A stretch of DNA of 39,941 nt from Clostridia bacterium (GTDB taxonomy: Bacteria > Bacillota > Clostridia > Oscillospirales > Acutalibacteraceae): the NCBI GenBank assembly GCA_017455295.1, contig JAFTBJ010000054.1:1-39941 (forward strand). The letters run 5' to 3'. The number at the start of each line of letters is the position of its first letter. Positions within the stretch are counted from its first letter, which is position 1. The position numbers and the translations under genes are program-made. Of the stretch, positions 32,204 to 39,941 are shown in pieces. The notes under the pieces were generated by a model that saw nothing but the letters and a program-made list of their open reading frames with translations, was not told where the DNA came from and did not search any database.

Positions 32204-32431
32204 ATGGTACTGGAAAAAGTCAAACAAATCCTGAGCATCCAGTTTGAAACGGACATCGACTCGATCGACGAAAACACCAACATCGAAGACGACCTCGGCG
32301 CTGATTCGCTGGACGTGGTGGATATGCTCATGTCGCTGGAGGATGAGTTCGACGTGGAGATCCCCGACGAGGAGATCGAAAATATCCGCACGGTGGGCGA
32401 AGTGGTCGCCTATATCGAGGAACACATGTAA
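32204..32431 (+). CDS. acpP: Acyl carrier protein
   Basis: This 75-residue acidic protein is an acyl carrier protein of fatty-acid synthesis. The phosphopantetheine attachment site is Ser35 in DDLGADSLDVVDMLMSLE, and the four-helix pattern and length are standard. GGAGG lies eight bases before the ATG. It stands alone with its own promoter and terminator; no fab or plsX gene is next to it, while the downstream gene is rlmB. A specialised carrier is possible but nothing suggests it. Confidence 0.95.
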   Translation: MVLEKVKQILSIQFETDIDSIDENTNIEDDLGADSLDVVDMLMSLEDEFDVEIPDEEIENIRTVGEVVAYIEEHM

Positions 32432-32447
32432 GGATGAAAAAAGAAGG

Positions 32448-32480
32448 GCCTCGGCTGCCATAACAGCAGCCGAGGCTTTT
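32448..32480 (+). terminator. Terminator of acpP
   Basis: An 11-bp perfect stem GCCTCGGCTGC/GCAGCCGAGGC with loop CATAACA is followed by TTTTGATTT. Confidence 0.85.
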
Positions 32481-32541
32481 GATTTATATGAAGGTTTTTT
32501 GACACGATGTGACAAAAAGGTCTTTCCTTTTTATAAAAATG

Positions 32542-32550
32542 TGGTATACT
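32542..32550 (+). promoter_or_regulatory. Extended -10 promoter of rlmB
   Basis: TGGTATACT at 32542-32550 is an extended -10 with a poor -35 region, 58 bases before the rlmB start. Confidence 0.55.
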
Positions 32551-32607
32551 AAATCTATATATTGTGATTGTGCGGCCGGTAAAACGCCTATATAAAGGAG
32601 AACGACC

Positions 32608-33417
32608 ATGCGGGAGAGCGCAAAAAAAGACAAAATAACCGCCGGAGGACCGCCGTTTGAAGACGTGATCGTCGGGCGCAACGCGGTGCGGGAAGCGCTG
32701 CGAGCCGGGCGGCCGATCGACCGGATATTGATCGCGCGCGGCGAGCGGGGCGGCACGCTGCCGGTCATCGCGGCCGAAGCGCGCGACCGGGGCATCCCGA
32801 TCAAGGAGGCGGATCCCCGCAAGCTTTCCGCACTCGGCGGCGAGCATCACCAAGGCGTGATCGCCATCGCCGCCTGCAAAGACTATGTCACGCTCGACGA
32901 TCTGTTTGCCGCGGCAGAAGAAAAAGGCGAGCCGCCGTTTTTTGTGGTGTGCGATGAGCTGGAAGATCCGCACAACCTCGGCGCCGTCATCCGCACAGCG
33001 GAGGCGGCGGGCGCGCACGGCGTGATTGTGCCAAAGCGCCATGCGGCGGGGCTGACGTCGGCGGTGTATAAAGCGTCGGCGGGCGCGGTGGAATATCTGC
33101 CGGTCGCCAGAGTGACCAACATCGCCGAAACGCTCAGCGAACTCAAAGAACGCGGCGTGTGGGTATATGGCCTCGATATGGACGGCGAGACGTGGTGTCA
33201 GGCGGATCTGACCGGTGCCGCCGCGCTGGTGGTCGGGTCGGAAGGACGCGGACTCGGTCGGCTGGTGAAAGAACGATGCGACAAGATCCTGTCGCTGCCG
33301 ATGGCGGGACGGGTCAATTCACTCAACGCCTCGGTTGCGACGGCGCTGCTGCTTTATGAAACGGCGCGGCAGCGGCAGGGGATCGATGCGAGAAACGGCG
33401 GCAAAACGCGCGCATAA
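32608..33417 (+). CDS. rlmB: 23S rRNA (guanosine-2'-O-)-methyltransferase, TrmH/SpoU family
   Basis: This 269-residue protein is an RlmB-type SpoU methyltransferase. The N-terminal substrate-binding domain has VIVGRNAVREALRAGRPID, and the knotted domain shows motif 1 DELEDPHNLGAVIRTAEAAG, motif 2 ALVVGSEGRGLGRLV and motif 3 LPMAGRVNSLNASVATALL. It methylates a ribose in 23S rRNA (G2251 in E. coli). AAAGGAG lies nine bases before the ATG. Only 14 bases separate it from the P-type ATPase-like gene, so the two are probably co-transcribed. Confidence 0.94.
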   Translation: MRESAKKDKITAGGPPFEDVIVGRNAVREALRAGRPIDRILIARGERGGTLPVIAAEARDRGIPIKEADPRKLSALGGEHHQGVIAIAACKDYVTLDDLFAAAEEKGEPPFFVVCDELEDPHNLGAVIRTAEAAGAHGVIVPKRHAAGLTSAVYKASAGAVEYLPVARVTNIAETLSELKERGVWVYGLDMDGETWCQADLTGAAALVVGSEGRGLGRLVKERCDKILSLPMAGRVNSLNASVATALLLYETARQRQGIDARNGGKTRA

Positions 33418-33431
33418 AGAAAGGACGGGGC

Positions 33432-35669
33432 ATGATGGCGGATCAGTCTTATTCTGTGGACGACATTCTGCTGGAATATGAACTCCGAAAAAAAGAAGAA
33501 GCGGCTGCGGCTCCCCGCCCGAAGACGGCGACGGAGACCTTTGCTGCGCCGCAAATAGCAACGCAACCGGCAACGTCGCCGCCTGCCACACCGAAAAAGG
33601 CGGAACCGGAGCGGACAGTGGATCGTATTGCCCGCACCCGTACCCGAGTGCTGTCGGTGGATGGTCGGGGGACGCGGCAGCAAACGCGGGAGATCGTCGA
33701 TGAGGACGAGCAGATCGCGGGGCAGCTCACGTTTGACCAATTTGACGGTTCGGCGCGGGACGAAAGCGAGATCGAGGAGCGCGTGGCGCGTGTGCGCAGC
33801 GAAAAAGTGCGCGATTTTACGCTGATCCGCGGCGGCGGGTTTGGCATGCGATTGACCGGGGAAGAAGAAGGAGAAGACGAATCGGAGACGGAAGAGCCGG
33901 ACGACGAGATCGAGGAAGAAGAGACAGAATTCGACGACGAGATCGACGATTTTCGGGATTATGAAGAAGCGGAAGCGATCCGCTCGGAACTCACATACCG
34001 CCGCCACACCGGCGTGATCGGCGTGACGGCGACGGCGGTGGGCGCCTTTTTGCTGCTCGCGATGCTGACGGCGACCTATGTCGGACTGCCCGACGCGGTG
34101 GCGCCCGCGCTGCTGCTGTCGCTGCAGCTGGTGCTGTTGCTCGGCATGATGGGGATCAATCACCGCATGATGGGCGAAGGCTGGAAACGCTTTTTCACGA
34201 TGCACAGCGACGCGGATACGGTAGCGCCGGTATTGGCAAGCGCGGCGGCGCTGTATACCGTGTGGGCGATCTTCTGGTCGGAAGCGCTCGTTGTGAGCGG
34301 GTTGGCCGTTGGCGCGGCCGGCGGCGTCGGCCTTTTGGCGGGAGCGTTCGGTCGGCAGGTGCGGCTGGTGCGGATCTGCCGCAATTTCGCGTTTACGGCT
34401 TCGCGCACCGCGATCAAATACGCAGGCGGCTATGTGGAGGATGAGCGCACGGCGCGCGAAGTGGCGCGCGGTGTGGCGTCGGAGGACACGCCGGCGGTGG
34501 TCTATTTCCACCACACGCCGTTCCTGACGCGGTTTTTGGAAAATTCCTATCGCGCCGATCCGGCGGATCGGATGATGCAGTGGTTTGTGCCGGTGACGGC
34601 GGCGGTCGCACTGCTGTGTGCGATCGGCTATGCGCTGCTGTCGCCCGACAAGGCGATCCCCTATGCGCCGACCGTGTTTGCGGCGACGCTGGCGATGGCG
34701 CTGCCGGTGTGGACGCTGCCGGTCATGCAGCGCCCCATTTCCCGCGCGGCCAAGCGGTCGCTGCGCAGCGGCGCGATGCTGGTGGGCTGGCCGACGGCGG
34801 AAGAATTCGGCGATCATCCGCAGGCGCTTATCGTGGACGCGGCGGATCTGTTCCCGGCGGAGCAGGTCAAGCTGCACGGCATCAAGACCTTTTCGGGCAC
34901 GCGCATCGACGAAGCGATCACCGACGCGGCGGCGGTGGTGATCGAAGCGGGCGGGCCGCTGTCTCCCATTTTTCACCGCGTGATCGAAGAACGCACCGAT
35001 TTTCTCAAAGACGTGGAAAGCCTCGCCTATGAACAGGATATGGGCCTGTCCGGCTGGGTGGGCGGCAAGCGCGTGCTGGTCGGCAATCGGCGGCTGCTGC
35101 AGAACCACGGCGTCGAAGTGCCGGAAAAAAGCTATGAGGAACGCTATACGAAGGACGGCCGCTGTGCGGTGTATCTGAGCACCGGCGGCGAGCTGTCGGC
35201 GATGTTTGTGGTGAGCTATCTCGCCGAGCCGGGCATTGCGGCGCGGCTGCGGGCTCTTCAGAAAGAAAACGTGCAGCTGCTTATCCGCACCTGCGACCCC
35301 GACGTGACCGCCGCCCGCGTGTGTGAGGTGATGCGGCTGCCGGATGGAGCGGTGACGGTGCTGACGGCCGGCGAAGGCCGCACCTATGAAGGACTGCTGA
35401 CGGCCGAAAAGGAAACGCCGGAGGAGGCGCTGATCGCGTCGGGCGGACGCGCATCCGGCAAGATCAACGTGCTGCTGCAAAGCATCCGGCTGCGCCGCGG
35501 CGCCAAAGCCGCCGTGATCTCGCAGGTGATCGGTGGCAGCCTCGCGATGGCCTTCTCCGTTTTCGTGACCGTGACGGCAGGGGTGGTGCTGATGCCGCCG
35601 GTGCTGCTCGGCTGGGTGCTCCTTGTGGGGGCGATCGGCTTCCTGGTTCCCCGATTTTTCAAAGTGTAA
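33432..35669 (+). CDS. Degenerate P-type ATPase-like membrane protein (pseudo-ATPase)
   Basis: This 745-residue protein has a disordered, very acidic N-terminus (1-190) and then the layout of a heavy-metal P-type ATPase. Four helices occupy about 194-310 (GVIGVTATAVGAFLLLAM, APALLLSLQLVLLLGMMG, VLASAAALYTVWAIFW, VVSGLAVGAAGGVGLLAG). Two more cover about 380-430, ending ALPVWTLPV where P1B pumps have CPC. The P-domain start reads LIVDAADLFP in place of FDKTGTLT, keeping Asp469 but losing KTGT. A later GLSGWVGGKRVLVGNRRLL fits the N-domain, RTCDPDV replaces TGD, and GDGxNDxP is absent; no TGE is seen. Two C-terminal helices follow. It cannot be a normal pump. AAGGA precedes tandem ATGs. It is probably co-transcribed with rlmB. 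Confidence 0.78.
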   Translation: MMADQSYSVDDILLEYELRKKEEAAAAPRPKTATETFAAPQIATQPATSPPATPKKAEPERTVDRIARTRTRVLSVDGRGTRQQTREIVDEDEQIAGQLTFDQFDGSARDESEIEERVARVRSEKVRDFTLIRGGGFGMRLTGEEEGEDESETEEPDDEIEEEETEFDDEIDDFRDYEEAEAIRSELTYRRHTGVIGVTATAVGAFLLLAMLTATYVGLPDAVAPALLLSLQLVLLLGMMGINHRMMGEGWKRFFTMHSDADTVAPVLASAAALYTVWAIFWSEALVVSGLAVGAAGGVGLLAGAFGRQVRLVRICRNFAFTASRTAIKYAGGYVEDERTAREVARGVASEDTPAVVYFHHTPFLTRFLENSYRADPADRMMQWFVPVTAAVALLCAIGYALLSPDKAIPYAPTVFAATLAMALPVWTLPVMQRPISRAAKRSLRSGAMLVGWPTAEEFGDHPQALIVDAADLFPAEQVKLHGIKTFSGTRIDEAITDAAAVVIEAGGPLSPIFHRVIEERTDFLKDVESLAYEQDMGLSGWVGGKRVLVGNRRLLQNHGVEVPEKSYEERYTKDGRCAVYLSTGGELSAMFVVSYLAEPGIAARLRALQKENVQLLIRTCDPDVTAARVCEVMRLPDGAVTVLTAGEGRTYEGLLTAEKETPEEALIASGGRASGKINVLLQSIRLRRGAKAAVISQVIGGSLAMAFSVFVTVTAGVVLMPPVLLGWVLLVGAIGFLVPRFFKV

Positions 35670-35681
35670 TAATGAAAAGAA

Positions 35682-35721
35682 AAACTCCGTCGAGCATTCG
35701 GAAGAACGCTCGACGGAGTTT
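35682..35721. terminator. Bidirectional terminator
   Basis: A 14-bp perfect stem AAACTCCGTCGAGC/GCTCGACGGAGTTT (35682-35695 and 35708-35721) lies between convergent genes. Confidence 0.85.
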
Positions 35722-35732
35722 GATATGTGCGG

Positions 35733-36290
35733 TTATTTTTTGATGGTGCCGTCCGCGTTGAACACCGGCAGCGGATTGAGATAGACGATATCGTCGCGGG
35801 CGATCGCGTCGCCTTCGGCGAGGATGCACATCCGGCCGCAGATCTCGCCGCCCGCCTGGCGCACCAGTTCTTCGATCGCTTTGAGCGACTCGCCGGTGGA
35901 GATCACATCGTCGATGACGAGGATTTTTTTGCCTTTCATCAGCGCGGCGTCCGCCGTGTCGAGATACAGCGTTTGCTGTTTTTCGGTGGTGATGGATTTG
36001 ACCGTCACTTCAAACACGCCGGTCATATAGAGCTTCGGCACCTTGCGCGCAACAAAATATTTTTGATCGCCCGCCTGCCGCGCCATCTCGTGGATCAGTG
36101 GGATGCCTTTGGCTTCGGCGGTGATGATATAATCATACTCCGGTGCGCGTTTGAGCAGTTCGCGTGCACAGGCGACGGTCAGCTCCTGGTCGCCGAAAAT
36201 GACGAACGCGCCGATATACAGATCGTCGGTCACCCGGCAGATCGGCAACTTGCGGTCGCAGCCCGCGATGGTCATCGGATAATAATGCAT
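35733..36290 (-). CDS. Phosphoribosyltransferase, adenine/purine type
   Basis: This 185-residue protein has the PRPP-binding loop ILVIDDVISTGESLKAI (about 122-138) and YDYIITAEAKGIPLIHEMAR, typical of type I phosphoribosyltransferases. The N-terminal CRVTDDLYIGAFVIFGDQEL and the overall length are closest to adenine phosphoribosyltransferase-like proteins of Clostridia. The base could instead be xanthine or another purine, so I give no symbol. AAAGGAG lies 12 bases before the ATG. It has its own promoter and no purine gene next to it. Confidence 0.85.
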   Translation of the reverse strand: MHYYPMTIAGCDRKLPICRVTDDLYIGAFVIFGDQELTVACARELLKRAPEYDYIITAEAKGIPLIHEMARQAGDQKYFVARKVPKLYMTGVFEVTVKSITTEKQQTLYLDTADAALMKGKKILVIDDVISTGESLKAIEELVRQAGGEICGRMCILAEGDAIARDDIVYLNPLPVFNADGTIKK

Positions 36291-36346
36291 AACAAAATCC
36301 AGCTCCTTTTGCTGTTGAAAATGCGATACAGAATCGTGCTGTATTC

Positions 36347-36375
36347 AGCATAATCCCAAAACAAAAATTTGTCAA
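36347..36375 (-). promoter_or_regulatory. Promoter of the phosphoribosyltransferase gene
   Basis: On the minus strand TTGACA (36370-36375) and TATGCT (36347-36352) are 17 bases apart. A dyad ATACAG-N7-CTGTAT at 36326-36344 lies just past the expected start and could be an operator; no known purine box was seen. Confidence 0.75.
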
Positions 36376-36392
36376 GAGAATTCCGAAATCGG

Positions 36393-36421
36393 TTGAAAAA
36401 GCGGGGCGGTTCGCCTATAAT
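36393..36421 (+). promoter_or_regulatory. Promoter of the sugar-catabolic operon
   Basis: TTGAAA (36393-36398) and TATAAT (36416-36421) are 17 bases apart, 35 bases before the first gene. Confidence 0.8.
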
Positions 36422-36456
36422 AAAAGTACAGATTTTTACAGTTTGGAGGAACCGAT

Positions 36457-37503
36457 ATGGAGAAGCTGAAGATTGGAATCGTCGGCGCCGGTAACATCGC
36501 TTGCAACGCCCACTTGAAAGCGTACAAAGAGTGCCGAAATGCGGTGCCGGTCGCGATCTGCGACCTCGATTTTGACCGCGCCAAAAAAGCGGCGGAGGAG
36601 TTTGGCATTTCCGCTACGTATGCGTCGGTCGAGGAGATGCTCGAGAAAGCCGACATCGATGCGGTGGACATCTGCACCTGGAACAACGGCCATGCGCCGG
36701 TGTGTATCGCGGCGGCAAAGGCGGGCAAACATGTGCTGTGCGAAAAACCGCTTGCGATGACGGTCGAAGAAGGCCTCGCGATGAAAGCGGCGATCGACGA
36801 AGCGGGCGTGACCTTCCATCTCGCGGTGCCGTCGCGTTTTGGCTATCCCAACATGTATCTGCGGGAACTGTATGAGGCGGGCGAGTTCGGCGAGGTGTAC
36901 TATGCCAAAACCAGCGCCATCCGCCGCCGCGGCACTCCGACCGGCTGGTTCACCGATAAAAAGACGTCGGGCGGCGGCCCGGTCATCGACATCGGTGTGC
37001 ACCGCATCGACGCCGCGTGGTACTTGATGGGCACCCCGAAACCGGTGCGGGTGTCCGCGAATGTGTTCTATAAAATCGGCGACTACCAAACGAAGGGCGT
37101 CGGACGCTGGCAGGGCACACCCTGCCCCGACAACCAGTTTGATTGCGAGGACGCGGGGGTCGGCATCATCCATTTTGAAAACGGCGCGACTATGCTCATA
37201 GAAGCGAGCTGGGCGCTCAACGCCCCGCCCAAAGAGGAAACGCTGATCTGCGGTACCAAAGCGGGCGCGACGGTCGAGCCGCTCGTCATCTTCGGCGAGC
37301 GCGCCGGGCATCTCAGCACCGACGAGATCACGGTGTTCCCTCAAAACGATAAATTCAAGCTCGAGATCGAGCATTTTGCGGAGCACGCGCTGAAAGGTTC
37401 GCGCGACACGAAATACCCGATCGATCAGGCCATCACGATGCAGCGGATGCTGCAGGCGATGTATGATTCCGCCGCACAAGGCAAAGAAATCGTATTGGAG
37501 TGA
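36457..37503 (+). CDS. Gfo/Idh/MocA family oxidoreductase
   Basis: This 348-residue protein has the NAD(P)-binding IGIVGAGNIACNAHLKAYKE at the N-terminus, the catalytic HVLCEKPLAMTVEEGLAM (about residue 92-109) and the conserved GGGPVIDIGVHRIDAAWYLMG (about 170-190). Such enzymes oxidise or reduce sugars, inositols and sugar derivatives. It is the first of at least three genes in one direction with an isomerase-like TIM barrel and nagA, so it probably acts on an amino sugar or another modified sugar. TTGGAGGA precedes the ATG. Confidence 0.92.
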   Translation: MEKLKIGIVGAGNIACNAHLKAYKECRNAVPVAICDLDFDRAKKAAEEFGISATYASVEEMLEKADIDAVDICTWNNGHAPVCIAAAKAGKHVLCEKPLAMTVEEGLAMKAAIDEAGVTFHLAVPSRFGYPNMYLRELYEAGEFGEVYYAKTSAIRRRGTPTGWFTDKKTSGGGPVIDIGVHRIDAAWYLMGTPKPVRVSANVFYKIGDYQTKGVGRWQGTPCPDNQFDCEDAGVGIIHFENGATMLIEASWALNAPPKEETLICGTKAGATVEPLVIFGERAGHLSTDEITVFPQNDKFKLEIEHFAEHALKGSRDTKYPIDQAITMQRMLQAMYDSAAQGKEIVLE

Positions 37504-37510
37504 GAAATCC

Positions 37511-38386
37511 ATGAAAAGCTGTGTCAGTACCTATAGCTATTCCCCGCTTTATTGGAACGGAAGCGGATTCACTCGCTTTGACGCGATCGACAAAACCAAA
37601 GAGCTCGGCTGCAACGGCGTGGAGTTCGTGCTGGACGACGAAGCGCCCGACGGGTATACGCCGCGCGACTATGCGCTCGCGCTGAAATCCCACGCCGACG
37701 ACGTGGGACTGACCGTCCCGATCTATACGACCGGCGCCGACTTTTTCTGCGCCGATCCCGAGCGGGAGGCGGAGCGGCTTTGCAAGCATATCGACATTGC
37801 GGCAGAATGCGGCATCCCGCTTCTTCGTCACGACGTCGCAAAGCAGTATTACGACGGCTATGACGGGGTGAAAACGTTCCATTTCGTGCTCGACAAGGTC
37901 GCGCCGATCATCTCGCAGGTCGCGGATTATGCGAAAGAGCGCGGCGTGATGACCTGCAGCGAGAACCACGGGCGGCTGATGCAGGACAGCAACCGCATGG
38001 TGGAGCTGTTTACCGCCGTCAACAATAAAAACTACGGCTTCCTTTGCGACATCGGCAACTTCGGCGGCGTGGACGAGGATTGCTCGACCGCCGTGTCGCG
38101 GCTGCTCGACCTGATCGTCTATGTCCATGCAAAGGATTGCTTCACCCGCTCCGGCATGATGTACGATCCCGGCCGGGGCTACAACCGCTCGCGGGCGGGC
38201 AACTATCGCCGCCCCACCATCTTCGGGCAGGGCACCGTCCCGACCTTCCAGATCCTTTCGGCGATCAAGCAGTCGGGCTATGACGGGTTCGTGTCGCTCG
38301 AATTCGAGGGGATGGAACCGACCATGCTCGGCATCGAGATCGGCGTGGAAAATCTGCAAAGAATGATCAAAGACATCGAGGGATAA
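37511..38386 (+). CDS. Sugar phosphate isomerase/epimerase family TIM-barrel protein
   Basis: This 291-residue protein belongs to the xylose-isomerase-like TIM barrel (AP endonuclease family 2 fold). It shows ELGCNGVEFVLDDEAPDGY, a probable metal-ligand Glu in VMTCSENHGR, CDIGNFGGVDEDC, YVHAKDCFTRSGMM and the C-terminal DGFVSLEFEGMEP. ATG 37511 lies eight bases after the previous stop, with GGAGTGAG upstream; the frame is open further back only inside the previous gene. Its partner in such clusters is commonly a Gfo/Idh/MocA dehydrogenase, as here. The exact sugar is not known. Confidence 0.9.
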   Translation: MKSCVSTYSYSPLYWNGSGFTRFDAIDKTKELGCNGVEFVLDDEAPDGYTPRDYALALKSHADDVGLTVPIYTTGADFFCADPEREAERLCKHIDIAAECGIPLLRHDVAKQYYDGYDGVKTFHFVLDKVAPIISQVADYAKERGVMTCSENHGRLMQDSNRMVELFTAVNNKNYGFLCDIGNFGGVDEDCSTAVSRLLDLIVYVHAKDCFTRSGMMYDPGRGYNRSRAGNYRRPTIFGQGTVPTFQILSAIKQSGYDGFVSLEFEGMEPTMLGIEIGVENLQRMIKDIEG

Positions 38387-38389
38387 CGT

Positions 38390-39508
38390 ATGATCATCCG
38401 AAACGGCGCCGTCCTGCGAGACGGCGTGTTTACCCAAACGGATATCCGCATCACCGGCGGGCGGATCGGGGGCTTCGGCTCCTTTCCCGACGACTCCGAC
38501 GTCTATGACGCCGCGGGGCTTTATGTGCTGCCGGGACTCATCGATACCCATATCCACGGGTCGGTCGGGGTGGAATTTGCCTCTCCCGACGAAGACTTTG
38601 AAAAAGCGCGGGTGTGGCTCGCCCGGCAGGGGGTCACCGGCTTTGCGGCGACGGTGCGGGCGCTGCCGGCGGATCGTACGATCGCGGCCGAGCGCAACAT
38701 CCTGCGCGAAAGCCGCAAGCCCTCAAAAGGCGCGCACCTTTTTGGCATCCATCTCGAAGGCCCGTTTGTCTCGCCAAAAAAATCCGGCGTGATGCACCCG
38801 CCGGAAGAGACCTGCGCGGTCGAAACCTTTTCCCGTTTTGTCGAAGCGGGGGAGGGACTTCTCAAAATTATGACCATCGCGCCGGAGCGTGAAAATGCGC
38901 TCGCGGTCATCGTCGCCGCCAAAGCGGCGGGGGTGCACGCCTCGCTCGGGCACACCGACGCGACCTATGCACAGGCGGAAGCGGCCATCGACGCGGGCGC
39001 TTCACGCGCGACCCATGTGTTCAACGCGATGCGGCCGTTTTGCCACCGCGAGACAGGGGTACTCGGCGCGGTGCTGACCGACGAGCGGGTGAACACCGAG
39101 ATGATCTGCGACCTTGTACATAACGACCCGCCGACCGTGCGGATGGTGTATCGCCTCAAAGGCGCTCACGGCATGACATTGGTCAGCGACAGCGGCGTGA
39201 TGTCGGGACTCGGCGACGGGGAATACGTCGTCGACGGGCACACCCGTATTGTGAGCGGCGGCGTCTGCCGCAGCCCGGAAGGACGTATCGCGGGCAGCAC
39301 AGTCAGCATGGCGGCGGGGGCAAAAACGCTTGCCGCTCTCGGCGTGCCGCTCGCCGACATCGCCGTGATGGGGGCGAAAACCCCCGCGAAGGTGCTCGGC
39401 ATCGACCATATCACCGGCGCGATCCAAGAGGGGCTGCTTGCCGACCTGATTGTGGTGGACGCGGCGTTTGACGTGAAAGCGGTGTTTGTGGAAGGAAAGC
39501 ACCTATGA
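38390..39508 (+). CDS. nagA: N-acetylglucosamine-6-phosphate deacetylase
   Basis: This 372-residue amidohydrolase matches NagA, which deacetylates GlcNAc-6-phosphate. It has LPGLIDTHIHGSVGVEF, the metal-binding HLEGPFVSPKKSGVMHP, LGHTDATYAQAEAAIDAG, THVFNAMRPFCHRETG, and the catalytic Asp in LVSDSGVMSGLG. It starts three bases after the isomerase gene and overlaps the next gene by ATGA, so it is inside one operon. nagB is not visible in the window, so the cluster may work on a related N-acetylated sugar; that is inference. Confidence 0.93.
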   Translation: MIIRNGAVLRDGVFTQTDIRITGGRIGGFGSFPDDSDVYDAAGLYVLPGLIDTHIHGSVGVEFASPDEDFEKARVWLARQGVTGFAATVRALPADRTIAAERNILRESRKPSKGAHLFGIHLEGPFVSPKKSGVMHPPEETCAVETFSRFVEAGEGLLKIMTIAPERENALAVIVAAKAAGVHASLGHTDATYAQAEAAIDAGASRATHVFNAMRPFCHRETGVLGAVLTDERVNTEMICDLVHNDPPTVRMVYRLKGAHGMTLVSDSGVMSGLGDGEYVVDGHTRIVSGGVCRSPEGRIAGSTVSMAAGAKTLAALGVPLADIAVMGAKTPAKVLGIDHITGAIQEGLLADLIVVDAAFDVKAVFVEGKHL

Positions 39509-39941
39509 GACAATTTTGGGGATTTTATGATAACGGGACCTACCGCGTCGGATGCAATGGGCGGACGGTCTATGTGTATGATCAACACGATCGGGAGCTT
39601 GCGCAGTTTCGGGATTTCCCGTATGTCTATGCGGGAGCATTTCAGCCGCACACCAATCGATTTGTCGCAAAGTCGAAGGCGGGGCTGCTCGGGGTGTACG
39701 ATCTGGATCGCTTGACGCTGATAAAGAAAATCGTCATCACGCATATCGGCACGCAGGACGGGGGCTTTGCCTTCACGCCGGACGGTGCGTATTTTTATAA
39801 CATCGAAATGCCGAAGGATACATGGGAAACCCAACTGACTATCTACCGGACAAGCGATTTTGAAATAGAAAAAATCCTGTTTCAAGACGACACGCTCGCG
39901 CTTAATACGATTGAGTTCGGCGAACAGACAAAGGCGTGTTA
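39505..39941 (+). CDS. Partial gene, propeller-like protein, cut by the window end
   Basis: A frame opens at ATG 39505, overlapping the nagA stop, and stays open to the end for about 145 codons. The product starts MRQFWGFYDNGTYRVGCNGR and shows repeating short beta units such as VYVYDQHDRELAQFRDF, LLGVYDLDRLTLIKKI and GGFAFTPDGAYFYNIEMP. This spacing is like a WD40 or other beta-propeller protein. There is no signal peptide at the start. Coupling to nagA suggests it belongs to the same operon. GAAGGAAAG at 39490-39498 serves as the ribosome-binding site. The function is unknown. Confidence 0.7.
   Translation, partial: MRQFWGFYDNGTYRVGCNGRTVYVYDQHDRELAQFRDFPYVYAGAFQPHTNRFVAKSKAGLLGVYDLDRLTLIKKIVITHIGTQDGGFAFTPDGAYFYNIEMPKDTWETQLTIYRTSDFEIEKILFQDDTLALNTIEFGEQTKAC

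Noticed and set aside
1-39941. tRNA, rRNA, tmRNA or RNase P genes.
   Set aside because: I looked for T-loop (GGTTCGAATCC-like) and other conserved stretches in intergenic regions and saw none; a dedicated scan would be decisive.

Overview
The window looks like chromosomal DNA of a GC-rich, low-copy-repeat Clostridia member, most likely an Oscillospirales/Ruminococcaceae-type gut or rumen bacterium. The grounds are Gram-positive Shine-Dalgarno sites (AAGGAGG type), sigma-A-like promoters with 17-base spacers, a Firmicutes rimP-nusA-ylxR-ylxQ-infB-rbfA-nrnA operon, HPr with both His15 and Ser46, a preQ1-I/queT unit, a YtrA-type GntR/ABC operon, and secreted proteins with cohesin and dockerin modules as in cellulosome-forming ruminococci. 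No rRNA, tRNA, CRISPR array, prophage or complete insertion sequence was seen.

Layout. 1-3 kb: folK, an acetyltransferase and a Na/Pi cotransporter. 3-5.5 kb: zapA overlapping a U32 peptidase/RlhA-like gene. 5.5-7.1 kb: a secreted protein with a cohesin-like and a dockerin module, with arrays of small hairpins on both sides. 7.1-11.1 kb: rimM-trmD, ptsH and a GH36 alpha-galactosidase. 11.2-11.6 kb: an inverted-repeat element carrying a broken DUF559 gene. 11.6-16.5 kb: an ATP-grasp ligase, mscL (with a zinc-ribbon tail), an MBL hydrolase and a dockerin-bearing C39-like peptidase. 16.6-20.5 kb: a small conserved protein, queT under a preQ1-I riboswitch, and an autoregulated GntR-ABC operon. 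20.5-22.2 kb: M14 carboxypeptidase and Nudix hydrolase, then a third hairpin array and a nested palindrome. 22.2-28.4 kb: the rimP-to-nrnA translation/transcription operon on the minus strand. 28.4-30.6 kb: a hairpin-rich repeat, a VanY-like lipoprotein with a probable start-proximal frameshift, a small membrane protein and an empty copy of the inverted-repeat element. 30.6-33.4 kb: aroE-aroK, acpP and rlmB. 33.4-35.7 kb: a large membrane protein built like a heavy-metal P-type ATPase but lacking every catalytic motif. 35.7-39.9 kb: a purine-type phosphoribosyltransferase and a sugar-catabolic operon (Gfo/Idh/MocA dehydrogenase, TIM-barrel isomerase, nagA, and a cut-off propeller-like gene).

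Most genes are housekeeping. The less ordinary content is (i) three arrays of unrelated-stem hairpins joined by a constant (G/T)CGATAT heptamer, each directly 3' of a stop codon; (ii) the catalytically dead P-type ATPase-like protein next to rlmB; (iii) the cohesin-plus-dockerin adaptor and the dockerin-tagged peptidase; and (iv) two forms of an inverted-repeat element, one with a DUF559 remnant and one empty. All functional statements rest on motif reading by eye; no database search was run.
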